Assembly (NCBI RefSeq): GCF_003610455.1
Contig: NZ_RAQK01000002.1
Coordinates: 868,001-932,000 of the forward strand
Reading direction: 5' to 3'
Source: Sulfitobacter guttiformis
GTDB lineage: Bacteria; Pseudomonadota; Alphaproteobacteria; Rhodobacterales; Rhodobacteraceae
Length of the DNA: 64,000 nt
A program made the translations under genes and the position numbers. The notes under the pieces were generated by a model. The model worked only from the letters and a program-made list of their open reading frames with translations. It made no database searches and was not told where the DNA came from. Shown here one piece after another: positions 27,254-35,697 of this stretch (position 1 is its first letter; each line of letters starts with the position of its first letter).

Positions 27254-27751
27254 ATGACACCTACCCCACGTACATTTTCCCACATCGGCCTGTCGGTTCC
27301 CGACCTTGATGCCGCCGTCAAATTTTACTCGGAGGTCCTCGGCTTTTATGTGGTGATGCAACCTTCCGAAGCCGTCGAGGATGACAGCGCCATTGGCGTT
27401 ATGTGTACAGATGTCTTCGGACCCGGTTGGGGCTCTCTCAGGATCGCGCATCTGGCAACGGCTGATGGCATCGGCATCGAGATTTTCGAGTTTCCGGGCA
27501 ACTATGCACCTGAGGACAATCTCGAACACAAGCGTCAGGGCACGTTCCATTTCGCGGTACAGGACCCCGACGTTGAAGGCCTGACAAAGCGGATTGTCGC
27601 GGCCGGCGGCCGCCAGCGGATGCCCGTGCGCGAATACTTTCCCGATAAAAAGCCGTACCGGATGGTTTACGTCGAAGACCCGTTCGGGATCGTGTTCGAA
27701 ATATACAGCCACAGCTACGAGTTGACTTACTCCGCCGGCGCATATGAATAA
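27254..27751 (+). CDS. VOC-family protein (glyoxalase/dioxygenase-like)
   Basis: The 165-residue product has a vicinal-oxygen-chelate fold. FSHIGLSVPDLDAAVKFYSE near residue 8-27 carries the first metal His, GTFHFAVQDPD near 97 the second, and the Glu in DPFGIVFEIYSHSYE near 150 the third. Substrates of the family range from methylglyoxal adducts to extradiol substrates, and none can be chosen. ATG at 27254 follows GGAG(ACCAAAG). It is divergent from lysR, its probable regulator, and is followed by a strong hairpin. Confidence 0.88.
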   Translation: MTPTPRTFSHIGLSVPDLDAAVKFYSEVLGFYVVMQPSEAVEDDSAIGVMCTDVFGPGWGSLRIAHLATADGIGIEIFEFPGNYAPEDNLEHKRQGTFHFAVQDPDVEGLTKRIVAAGGRQRMPVREYFPDKKPYRMVYVEDPFGIVFEIYSHSYELTYSAGAYE

Positions 27752-27757
27752 ACGTTC

Positions 27758-27795
27758 CCGCCGCGCCCTTTGCCATTAAGGGAAAGGCGCGGCGG
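27758..27795. terminator. Strong hairpin after the VOC gene
   Basis: CCGCCGCGCC (27758-27767) pairs perfectly with GGCGCGGCGG (27786-27795). There is no long T-run, so termination is plausible but not certain. It lies between the convergent VOC gene and the cco operon end; the remaining ~200 bp to 27995 shows nothing recognisable. Confidence 0.55.
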
Positions 27796-27995
27796 AAATT
27801 GGTAACAGCCTGACTTTGCAGGCCAGATTTCTTGCGCGGCACGTAGAGACCCCAAGGCACGCCAAGCCCTGCAGGGTCTTGCAATGCACGCCGTTGCAGG
27901 GATGCGCTAAAGCGGTTCCGCAGCCCTTCAGAAGGCAATAGTTTACGAGCCGTAAAGTCAAACCCCCCGTTGGCATCACGGCTAACTGCCGTCCT

Positions 27996-28889
27996 TCACG
28001 CGGGGCGGATAAACATATTTTCAGTCTCGCCATTCTGGTGGTCAGCGCTGCGGATCGCACGGTAAGCATGCCATGTCGCGTGACCGAGGACCGGAAAGAC
28101 AACGATCAAACCGACAAATGCTGTCGCGACCGAGGCAAGGAACAGTACCAGCACGATCATGCCCCATGCCAGCATCACAGATAAGTTGTTCCAGACAAGC
28201 GCCATGCTTATTCCCAAGGCTGAAAGAGCGTCGGTACGCTCGGTCAGGAGCATCGGCATGGCGAAGACACTGATCGCGAAAGAGAAGGCTGCGAAAAGCG
28301 CGCCGACGCTCCCCCCGACCAAGAGTACCACCCAACCGATCGGCGTGGTGAAAAGCATAGGCACAATCTCGTCTGTGCCGGGGAATGGCACGATACCAAA
28401 AAACAGTGCCCAGATTAAAACTGCGGCGCGCAGCCATAGCAGCATCAGCAAAAGCAGCAAAACGCCCATAAACCACGCCTGATATCCGGACTTTGGCTGC
28501 ACAAACAACATGCGCAAAAATGTCGGCTGCTCGCATTCCTCCAGCATCCGGCTTTTTTCATAAAGCCCGTTTGCGATCATAGGGCCAACCACCATAAAGC
28601 CGGCAAGCGCCGGGAAAAGGGCGTATTCGTAATTGAACAAGAACAGCGCCCAGACAATCAGCGCCGAGGCTGCAAATATTCCAAAGCCGTACAAAAGGCT
28701 GGGTACCGGATTGTTCCATAGGTCCGACCATCCCGCCCGGAGCCAGGCAAACGCCGTTTGCCACGGCAGGTTGCGCGCCCGACGGTTTTCTACCGGTAGT
28801 GCCGGCACAACGCCCGGAATGACATCAGCCGCTTCATGGCTATCAGGTTTGGGCGGGTTGTCGGAATTGTTTGTGTGATCACTCAGCAT
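27996..28889 (-). CDS. DUF2189 integral membrane protein at the end of the cco operon
   Basis: The 297-residue product has a hydrophilic N-terminal segment of about 60 residues, then about six membrane helices. Features of the DUF2189 family include NPVPSLLYGFGIF near 70, PALAGFMVVGPMIANGLYEKSR near 100-121 and FPVLGHATWHAYRA near the end. Its function is unknown. The ATG at 28889 overlaps the stop of orf65 by seven bases. It is therefore cotranslated with the cbb3 operon and probably needed under the same low-oxygen conditions. Confidence 0.85.
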   Translation of the reverse strand: MLSDHTNNSDNPPKPDSHEAADVIPGVVPALPVENRRARNLPWQTAFAWLRAGWSDLWNNPVPSLLYGFGIFAASALIVWALFLFNYEYALFPALAGFMVVGPMIANGLYEKSRMLEECEQPTFLRMLFVQPKSGYQAWFMGVLLLLLMLLWLRAAVLIWALFFGIVPFPGTDEIVPMLFTTPIGWVVLLVGGSVGALFAAFSFAISVFAMPMLLTERTDALSALGISMALVWNNLSVMLAWGMIVLVLFLASVATAFVGLIVVFPVLGHATWHAYRAIRSADHQNGETENMFIRPA

Positions 28890-29080
28890 GATGGTTTCGC
28901 CGCGCGCAATGCTGCGGCTCCTTCTGTCTGGGGTTGCAGGACGCAGTCGGGTTTGGACGTGAATGCAACCGCGATGAGATGTGCATTTGCACCAATGAAC
29001 AGGATTGTGACAAAGCTGACAGCGGCAAGCGCAAACAAGCGTGAACCTGTCCAGAACCGGGATCTGGAAACCGTCATCAT
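28883..29080 (-). CDS. Small single-span membrane protein after ccoP
   Basis: The 65-residue product has one membrane helix (about residues 13-39) and a short tail with two cysteines (DC and SC). I do not recognise a family. Its start overlaps the ccoP stop as ATGA, and its stop overlaps the DUF2189 start. This argues for coupled translation within the oxidase operon. An accessory role for the oxidase is inferred from place alone. Confidence 0.75.
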   Translation of the reverse strand: MMTVSRSRFWTGSRLFALAAVSFVTILFIGANAHLIAVAFTSKPDCVLQPQTEGAAALRAAKPSC

Positions 29081-29949
29081 TGCGCGACCTCCTGCCCAAG
29101 TCCCTGAAGATAGACGGCAAGAACTTTACGCTCTGTTTCGGTCATGCGCCCCTCCCACGCAGGCATCCAGCCCTGGCGGCCCTCCCAGATTGTGGTGAAC
29201 ATGCTTTCATCGTCGCCGCCGTAGATCCAGAAATCATCTGTCAGATCGGGCGCTCCCACATCGGTGTTACCCGCGCCGCTGTCACCATGGCAGCTCGCAC
29301 AGTTATCCGCGAAGATCTCGGAACCGGCTGCAATTGTGTCGGCTTGTGCAACCTCTCCAGACAGCGACTGAACGTAGTCCACAACAGTGCGGATGTCTTC
29401 ACGGGGCAATATGCCGTCACGCCCGAATGCGAGCATCTGCGCCCATCTGGTATCGGGATGGGTCGCGTTAATGCCCACGCGCAATGTCTCCATGATGCTT
29501 TCGGTGTCGCCGCCCCAAAGCCATGCACCGTCAACCAAGCTGGGAAAACCCGGTCCGCCATCGGCCAAACGGCCATGGCAGCCCGCGCAATTGTCACCGA
29601 ACAACTGGTGCGCAGTGCCGTTAAGCTGCGTCATCATCGCGGGATCCCCAAGTATTTCGCTGGCAGGCAGCACAGCGATCCGGTCGGCCCAAGCGGAACG
29701 CCCCATATTTGCGGCGATAATTTTTTCTTCTACCTCAACGCGCTGGTCGAGGCCAAGAATGCCCTTCGTATAGGTTGTGACCAAGGGCCATGAAGGCAGG
29801 AGCACCCACATCACCAGCGCCCAGATGTGCGTCAGGATGATGAAAAACCACACTGCACGGGGTACGCGGGTGTTCAACTCGGTGATACCGTTCCATTCGT
29901 GTCCGGTGGTCTGGTGCCCTGTAAGCGGGTCGCGGTCTTTTACCGACAT
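29077..29949 (-). CDS. ccoP: cbb3-type cytochrome c oxidase subunit III (diheme cytochrome c)
   Basis: The 290-residue membrane-anchored cytochrome passes electrons into the oxidase. It has one helix (about residues 31-52) and two c-type haem sites, CAGCH at 121-125 and CASCH at 217-221, each in a class I cytochrome domain. Haem-ligand Met candidates occur in WAQMLAFG and GWMPAWEG. It overlaps ccoQ by ten bases and orf65 by four. CcmI, encoded in this window, belongs to the haem attachment pathway it needs. Confidence 0.97.
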   Translation of the reverse strand: MSVKDRDPLTGHQTTGHEWNGITELNTRVPRAVWFFIILTHIWALVMWVLLPSWPLVTTYTKGILGLDQRVEVEEKIIAANMGRSAWADRIAVLPASEILGDPAMMTQLNGTAHQLFGDNCAGCHGRLADGGPGFPSLVDGAWLWGGDTESIMETLRVGINATHPDTRWAQMLAFGRDGILPREDIRTVVDYVQSLSGEVAQADTIAAGSEIFADNCASCHGDSGAGNTDVGAPDLTDDFWIYGGDDESMFTTIWEGRQGWMPAWEGRMTETERKVLAVYLQGLGQEVAQ

Positions 29950-30161
29950 GGTTGATCCTCCGCGGATGTTGGGGTGCGCGGTACGGGGGCGTGATGCGCC
30001 GGACCGTCTTCATCGTCCAGAATGCTGTTCGCAGCCTTGTCAAAACGGCGTCCCAGAGACGGCCAGAAGGCATAAACCGTGATGCCTATAGACAGCGCAA
30101 TCAACCAGAACAGGCCAAATGACTTCGCGAGACCGACAAGCAGATCATGTGAAATATTCAT
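29940..30161 (-). CDS. ccoQ: cbb3-type oxidase small subunit
   Basis: The 73-residue product has one membrane helix (about residues 12-32, FGLFWLIALSIGITVYAFWP) and a short acidic cytoplasmic tail. This is the family plan of CcoQ (FixQ), which stabilises the oxidase complex. It begins three bases after ccoO and overlaps ccoP by ten bases. Confidence 0.92.
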   Translation of the reverse strand: MNISHDLLVGLAKSFGLFWLIALSIGITVYAFWPSLGRRFDKAANSILDDEDGPAHHAPVPRTPTSAEDQPCR

Positions 30162-30164
30162 CGC

Positions 30165-30941
30165 TTATTCCTTTGCCAGCGGTTGAAGTTGGGCGGGCAG
30201 ATCGGTCAGACGCCCGAGGATCTGCAAATATGCTACGAGTGCATCCATTTCGGTCACACGGTCGGATCGCCCGTCGAACATGCGCACAGCAGTTGCATCA
30301 CCATACCGCGAGATCACACCATCGGCACGGTCGCTATCGGGCTGGGCCTGCCCCACCGCATCATCACTCGCGTGCTCGATCATATCGTCGCTATAGGGCA
30401 CGCCCACAGCCCGCAGCGCCCAAAGCCGGTCCGGCAGATCGTCGAGGCGCAGTTTTGCATCGAGCAGGGAGGCATAGTGCGGCATTACGGATTCCGGCAC
30501 CAAGGCACGCGGATCAACAAGGTGGCGCACCTGCCAGTCATCCGAATATTTCTCGCCTATGCGGGCAAGGTCGGGACCGGTACGCTTCGAACCCCAAAGC
30601 ATCGGATGATCATATTGCGATTCAACTGCCAGCGAATAAGGCCCGTAGCGCTCGACCTCGTCGCGCAGGGTACGGATCATCTGGCTGTGACAGGCATAAC
30701 AGCCCTCGCGGATGTAGATATCGCGGCCCGCCTGCTCAAGCGGTGTATAGAGCCGCATGTCGGGGTCGATCTCCACAGTATCGTCGATGGTGAACAGCGG
30801 TGCGATCTCGACAAAGCCGCCAACACTCGCCGCGAGGATGATCCCGAACGTGAGTGCCATTGAGTGGCGCTCGGCGCGATAGTGGGTTTTTGCCTGAAAT
30901 TCGAATACCTTGGCAAAGGGTTTTAGGAGGGTTTTCAACAT
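30165..30941 (-). CDS. ccoO: cbb3-type cytochrome c oxidase subunit II (monohaem)
   Basis: The 258-residue product has an N-terminal membrane helix (about residues 29-46) and a periplasmic cytochrome domain with haem motif CYACHSQMIR at 81-90. The FixO marks RDIYIREGCYACH and WGSKRTGPDLARIGEKYSD are present. ATG at 30941 has GGAG eight bases upstream and lies just after the ccoN stop; an upstream in-frame extension into ccoN is not used. It transfers electrons from CcoP to the catalytic CcoN. Confidence 0.96.
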   Translation of the reverse strand: MLKTLLKPFAKVFEFQAKTHYRAERHSMALTFGIILAASVGGFVEIAPLFTIDDTVEIDPDMRLYTPLEQAGRDIYIREGCYACHSQMIRTLRDEVERYGPYSLAVESQYDHPMLWGSKRTGPDLARIGEKYSDDWQVRHLVDPRALVPESVMPHYASLLDAKLRLDDLPDRLWALRAVGVPYSDDMIEHASDDAVGQAQPDSDRADGVISRYGDATAVRMFDGRSDRVTEMDALVAYLQILGRLTDLPAQLQPLAKE

Positions 30942-30945
30942 TGGG

Positions 30946-32598
30946 CTACTCCGCGGCCGGCAGTGCCGGCTCCAAGGCTTTGGTGGGTGTCGGATAATCC
31001 AGATCAGGCTCAAGCTCGGGAACGTGGCGGATCGTCATGATCACGTTCCAGAACCCGATGCAGGCACCAATCAGGAAGAGCAGACCCCCGAACGTACGGG
31101 CGATATAGTAAGGGTGCATCGCGATCAGCGTGTCGGTGAAGCTAAAGCGCAATGCGCCGCCTTCGGTATATGTCCGCCACATCAGCCCTTGGGTGATGCC
31201 ACTGTTCCACATCGCAAAGACGTAAATGACCGTTCCCGCCAGCGCCAACCAGAAGTGCCATTCGACAGCTTTCCATGAATACATCGTTTCGCGGCGCCAC
31301 AGCACAGGCGTCAGCGCGTAGATTGACCCGAAAGTGATCAGCGCGACCCAGCCCATCGCTCCGGCATGAACATGCCCGATCGTCCAGTCGGTGTAATGGG
31401 ACAGCGCGTTTACCGGACGGATCGCCATAAACGACCCCTCGAAGGTGGACAGACCATAGAATACAGCCGCGACCATCATGAACCGCAGCGTCGCGTCATC
31501 GCGCACTTTGTGCCACGCGCCATTCAGCGTCATCAGCGCATTGCCCGCCGATGCCCATGACGGGATCAGTAGCATCACCGAAAACGTCATTCCGAGGGTT
31601 TGAACCCAATGCGGAAGCGCAGTGTAGTGCAGATGGTGCGAGCCTGCCCAGATATAGAAGAAGGTAATCCCCCAGAAGGACAGAATAGACAGGCGGTAGG
31701 AATAAATCGGACGCCCTGCACGCTTGGGCAGGAAGTAATAGAGCATCCCCAAAAAGCCCGAAGTCAGGAAGAAAGCCACCGCATTATGGCCATACCACCA
31801 CTGGGTCATAGCGTCCTGAACGCCCGAGAACGCTGAATAACTTTTTGCACCGCTAAAGGACGCAGGCACGGCCAGGTTGTTGACGATATGAAGAATCGCA
31901 ACGACAAGAATGAACGCCAGATAATACCAGTTCGCAACATAGATGTGCGGCTCGTTGCGGCGCGCAAGTGTCCGGATATAGAGCACAAAGTAGACGACCC
32001 AGACAACGACAAGCCAGATGTCGGCATACCACTCGGGTTCGGCATATTCCTTGGACTGTGTAACACCCATGAGATACCCGCTTGCTGCGATGATGCAAAA
32101 CAGGTTGAACCCCAACAGCACGAACCACGGCGTTACCTGATCGGGCATCCGCGCACGACAAGTCCGCTGCATAATATGAAACGACGTGGCGATCAGGGCA
32201 TTGCCCCCAAAGCCAAAGATGACGCCGGATGTATGAACTGGACGGATCCTTCCGAAACTCGACCATGGTGCATCAAAGCGCAGATCGGGCCACGCGAGCT
32301 GGGACGCAACCCAGACGCCCATGCCCATGCCGACAATGGCCCAGATCAAGGTCAGAATGATGCCGACCTTGGTAGGGTCGTCATAGTAGGATGCTGCGCG
32401 GTCCTCATCGGGTTCATGATTATACAGGGCGTTACCCACGACAAAGAACAGCACACCGCAGAACAGAAGGACAATCCAGCCATGAGCGCCCATGACGTCA
32501 TTGCGCCCCGCAACGGCCATGATAAGGCCGATCAGGGCGCCGATCCCCGTGATCAGCATTGCACGGGCGCGTTCGGCACCGGTCAGGTTGGACATCAT
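30946..32598 (-). CDS. ccoN: cbb3-type cytochrome c oxidase subunit I (catalytic)
   Basis: The 550-residue haem-copper oxidase subunit has about fourteen helices and reduces O2 with high affinity. Haem and Cu ligands are seen in the segments RPVHTSGVIFGFGGNALIATSFH, WWYGHNAVAFFLTSGFLG (Cu-B His and the Tyr), YAxxHHLHYTALPHW and HVHAGAMGWV. The first of two adjacent ATGs (32598) is favoured by AGGAG eight bases upstream and by its ATGA overlap with ccoS. Confidence 0.97.
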   Translation of the reverse strand: MMSNLTGAERARAMLITGIGALIGLIMAVAGRNDVMGAHGWIVLLFCGVLFFVVGNALYNHEPDEDRAASYYDDPTKVGIILTLIWAIVGMGMGVWVASQLAWPDLRFDAPWSSFGRIRPVHTSGVIFGFGGNALIATSFHIMQRTCRARMPDQVTPWFVLLGFNLFCIIAASGYLMGVTQSKEYAEPEWYADIWLVVVWVVYFVLYIRTLARRNEPHIYVANWYYLAFILVVAILHIVNNLAVPASFSGAKSYSAFSGVQDAMTQWWYGHNAVAFFLTSGFLGMLYYFLPKRAGRPIYSYRLSILSFWGITFFYIWAGSHHLHYTALPHWVQTLGMTFSVMLLIPSWASAGNALMTLNGAWHKVRDDATLRFMMVAAVFYGLSTFEGSFMAIRPVNALSHYTDWTIGHVHAGAMGWVALITFGSIYALTPVLWRRETMYSWKAVEWHFWLALAGTVIYVFAMWNSGITQGLMWRTYTEGGALRFSFTDTLIAMHPYYIARTFGGLLFLIGACIGFWNVIMTIRHVPELEPDLDYPTPTKALEPALPAAE

Positions 32599-32792
32599 GA
32601 TTTAGTCTCCTTGGGCTTGGCAGGCGTCTTGGTGTTAGTTCCGGTGAGCGGTCTGTCATCATCGAACAGGATGCGCTCTGCATCGCCGGACAGGTCTTCG
32701 TACTGGTTGGACCGCAAGCTCCAGAAGAAAGCGGTCAGCCCGATAATCCCCATCAGCAGGGTTACGGGAATGAGGATCGTGAGGACCGTCAT
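32595..32792 (-). CDS. ccoS: cbb3-type oxidase assembly protein CcoS
   Basis: The 65-residue product has one N-terminal helix (about residues 5-25) followed by SLRSNQYEDLSGDAERILFD, the CcoS hallmark. CcoS helps place cofactors in the oxidase. A strong AAAGGAGG precedes ATG at 32792. It overlaps ccoI upstream and ccoN downstream by four bases each, so it couples copper-pump translation to oxidase translation. Confidence 0.95.
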   Translation of the reverse strand: MTVLTILIPVTLLMGIIGLTAFFWSLRSNQYEDLSGDAERILFDDDRPLTGTNTKTPAKPKETKS

Positions 32793-35068
32793 GCGGCCAC
32801 CTCCTTTAAACGTACCGGTGCCGCGGCTGGGCGGATGTCAGGTTGTGCCGCACGGTTCAGCCGCAGGGCATTGAGCGTTACGAGGATCGAAGACCCAGAC
32901 ATCGCAAGAGCCGCGATCAGGGGCGTCACCACCCCCGCAACGGCAAGCGGTATAGCGATGCAATTATAAATGATGGCCAGTGTAAAATTTTGCCGCACGA
33001 TTTTTGCAGTGTCGCGTGCAACCTGCCATGTTGCAGGGACAGCCCCCAGATTGTCGCGCAGGAAGACAAAGTCTGCTGCCATTCGGCCTGCGTCCGCCGC
33101 GCTGGAAGGCGCCATGGACACATGCGCCGCCGCAAGTGCTGCCGTGTCGTTCAGCCCGTCCCCGACCATCAGTGCCCTGTGCCCTGCCCCGCGCAGCACC
33201 TCCAGCGCCTCAATCTTTGCAGCGGGCGTAGCGCCATAACGGACGTCCTCAATCCCGACAGCGTCGGCAATATGCAGCGCGCGGCTCTCGATGTCGCCGG
33301 AAATCATCGCGACAGGAACTTCCAGCCCCTTGAACACAGCAATAGCGTCAACTGCACCGGGGCGCAGGCTTTCGCTCAGGGCGAAAGAGAAAGCTGGCGC
33401 TCCCTCAAAGGCAAAAACGGGGCTTGCCATATCTGCGGGGACCTTTGCAATTTCCCGAACCCAGTCCGCACGACCAAGACGGGCGCGCCGTCCCTCTACC
33501 CATCCCTCGACACCGAAACCGGGCAACTCGGTCGTGTCCGATACCTCCTGCGCATGATCGGAAATGTGCATCATAATCGCGCGCGATGCGGGGTGGCCGG
33601 AATGCAGCGCAAGCGCCTTGACCGCCGCGCGTGCAGCGGCTGTCGCAGGCACCGCAGCAATGGTCGGTGATCCGGTGGTCAGGGTGCCCGTTTTGTCGAA
33701 CACGGCGCGGTCGATTTCCGCCAGCCTTTCAAGCGATGACCCGTCCTTCATCAAAATGCCCATGCGCATCAGGCGGCCTGCGGCGACAACATGTGCGACA
33801 GGCACGGCCAGTCCAAGCGCACAGGGGCAGGTGATGATAAGCACGCTGATGGCCACGAACGCGGAGGTCTGCCAATCGCCGCCGGTGACGAACATCCATC
33901 CTGCAAAGGTCGCCAGCGCCAGTGTATGAACGACTGGCGCATAGAGTCGCGCGGCACGGTCAGCGATGCGGACATAACCGGCCCTACCCGTCTCTGCCGC
34001 CGTTTGCATCCGGATCATCTGCGCCAAAAATGAGCTGTCGGAATCGCGCAAGGCACGCACTTCAATCGTACCAGTGAGATTGAGGGTTCCGGCCTCCAAC
34101 GTATCCCCCGGCCCTGCAGCAACCGGCATGGCCTCGCCGGTGATCAGCGAACAGTCCAGATCCGTACTCCCGCTCTGGATGACCGCATCGACGGGCAACC
34201 GCTCGTTCGGAGCGACAGACAACATGGCACCAACGGACACACCGGACAGTGGAACGTAGGAAACGGTGCCGTCCTCCTGGCGGACCATCGCGCCGCTCGG
34301 TGACAAACGTGCCAGTCCGGTAACTGCACTACGCGCCCGCGCCCTCATCAAATGATCCAGATACCTCCCTGCCAACAAAAAGAACAACAAGGTGACTGCC
34401 GCGTCGAAAAATACATGCTCCCCGCCGCCCAAGGTCTCGAATACGCTCAGCGCAAGGGCCAGAATAACACCCAGCGATATTGGCACATCCATGTTTGTGC
34501 GCCGTGCCTTCAGAGCCCCGATTGCGGACGCAAAAAACGGCTGACCCGCATAGGCGACCACAGGAACGGCGATCAGTGCGGAAACCAGATGGAATGTGTC
34601 GCGGGTCTGGTCTTCGGCGCCGGACCAAACGCCAACCGACAGCAGCATGATATTCGCAGCACCAAAACCGGCAATGGCCATAGCGCGCAAAAGCTGTCGG
34701 CCGACAACATCGGTTTTTTCAGCGTCAGGATCGCCCATGTCGGCGGGGGTGGCATCAAAGCCCAGCGCGGCGAGCGCATCAATCACATTCACCGGATCAG
34801 CATCGGGACCGGCCAACGTGACGTTAGCCTGCCGCAGCGTGAGATTGACCCGCGCCGATCGCACATCCTCGCGCGCATTCAGCGCCCGTTCGATAGAAGC
34901 GATACATCCGCCACATTTGATACCGGGCACAGACAGAACAATATGGCCATCACCGTTCTCCAATGTTCGCAGGCTTGCGCGCACCTGCGCGCGATCAAGC
35001 GGACCGGGTGCCGCATCTGCCGAAAGTCGCGAAGCCAGCACACCAATTGCGGGATTACTGCTTACCAT
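32789..35068 (-). CDS. ccoI: Copper-transporting P1B-ATPase CcoI (FixI), for cbb3 oxidase assembly
   Basis: The 759-residue pump supplies copper for the Cu-B site of CcoN. It has one N-terminal HMA domain with CGGC (Cys52, Cys55), eight membrane helices, TGE in LITGEAMPV and the intramembrane CPC in ITCPCALGLAVP. The phosphorylated Asp is in [11 protein letters not shown], followed by GDGLNDTAALAAAHV. ATG at 35068 is taken as start; the frame reaches 35152 but would run into the FNR box region. It is the first gene of the operon, with the FNR box centred about 100 bp upstream. Confidence 0.95.
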   Translation of the reverse strand: MVSSNPAIGVLASRLSADAAPGPLDRAQVRASLRTLENGDGHIVLSVPGIKCGGCIASIERALNAREDVRSARVNLTLRQANVTLAGPDADPVNVIDALAALGFDATPADMGDPDAEKTDVVGRQLLRAMAIAGFGAANIMLLSVGVWSGAEDQTRDTFHLVSALIAVPVVAYAGQPFFASAIGALKARRTNMDVPISLGVILALALSVFETLGGGEHVFFDAAVTLLFFLLAGRYLDHLMRARARSAVTGLARLSPSGAMVRQEDGTVSYVPLSGVSVGAMLSVAPNERLPVDAVIQSGSTDLDCSLITGEAMPVAAGPGDTLEAGTLNLTGTIEVRALRDSDSSFLAQMIRMQTAAETGRAGYVRIADRAARLYAPVVHTLALATFAGWMFVTGGDWQTSAFVAISVLIITCPCALGLAVPVAHVVAAGRLMRMGILMKDGSSLERLAEIDRAVFDKTGTLTTGSPTIAAVPATAAARAAVKALALHSGHPASRAIMMHISDHAQEVSDTTELPGFGVEGWVEGRRARLGRADWVREIAKVPADMASPVFAFEGAPAFSFALSESLRPGAVDAIAVFKGLEVPVAMISGDIESRALHIADAVGIEDVRYGATPAAKIEALEVLRGAGHRALMVGDGLNDTAALAAAHVSMAPSSAADAGRMAADFVFLRDNLGAVPATWQVARDTAKIVRQNFTLAIIYNCIAIPLAVAGVVTPLIAALAMSGSSILVTLNALRLNRAAQPDIRPAAAPVRLKEVAA

Positions 35069-35160
35069 TATTTCTGCCCCGCCTTCCGGATACCCACGCC
35101 AATTACCGATCATCCTGCGATCAGCAGCGTCACAATTGCCACGCTGGCACATATGGCAGG

Positions 35161-35174
35161 TTGATCTGGATCAA
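35161..35174. promoter_or_regulatory. Perfect FNR/FixK-type box
   Basis: TTGATCTGGATCAA matches the consensus TTGAT-N4-ATCAA exactly. It lies between divergent ccoI (start 35068) and the hemerythrin-like gene (start 35242), where it could serve both. The fnrL gene is adjacent to the hemerythrin-like gene. Confidence 0.88.
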
Positions 35175-35241
35175 GGTTTTTCCAGAATTCGCGCTTAAGC
35201 TGATGATACTTTGACCTGCACAAGGAAGCTCTGACACTCAC

Positions 35242-35697
35242 ATGCAACAGCCCCTTCAATCCTCGCATCTCATCGGCTTGCGCGACTTTGGTGTTTGTCT
35301 GGAGGAGCAGTTCGATCTGTGCGTGAAGCTGGAGGACCTTGCAGACTCGCTCCCCTCGAAAGTAGATACCCGTGTGGCGATGATGCTTGCCCGTCGCCTG
35401 CAATCTGCCTTGCGTCGGTGTCACGCCTTGGAGGAAAAAATCGTATTTCCGGTTTTACTAAGTGCTCAGACAGATATTGCGGCCATTCTGGACCGGCTGC
35501 GGCAGGAGCACCTTGAAGACGAGTATCATGCCAACGATGTATATGATGCCATTCAGGCGTATGTCGCCACACGCGACAGGAAGGATGCCGAGCAACTTGG
35601 ATATATGCTCAGGTGCCTGTTTATCTCATTGCGGCGGCATCTGGCCTTCGACTGTGACTATGTGCTGCCACTGTTGCGGCGCGCGGCAGTTCTCTGA
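35242..35697 (+). CDS. Hemerythrin-like (HHE) protein
   Basis: The 151-residue all-helical product shows HHE-type ligand clusters: CHALEEKIVFP near residue 61, RQEHLEDEYH near 86, and RRHLAFDCDYVLP near 130. Hemerythrin-like proteins bind a di-iron site and sense or handle O2, NO or iron. The ligand set is partly unusual (the last motif is HxxFDxD), so metal content needs testing. It starts about 68 bp after a perfect FNR box and overlaps the 3' end of fnrL by 40 bases in opposite orientation. Confidence 0.72.
   Translation: MQQPLQSSHLIGLRDFGVCLEEQFDLCVKLEDLADSLPSKVDTRVAMMLARRLQSALRRCHALEEKIVFPVLLSAQTDIAAILDRLRQEHLEDEYHANDVYDAIQAYVATRDRKDAEQLGYMLRCLFISLRRHLAFDCDYVLPLLRRAAVL

Noticed and set aside
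31888..32874. Plus-strand frame of about 328 codons opposite ccoN/ccoS
   Set aside because: It mirrors three overlapping cco genes and its translation looks like reversed membrane-protein codons.
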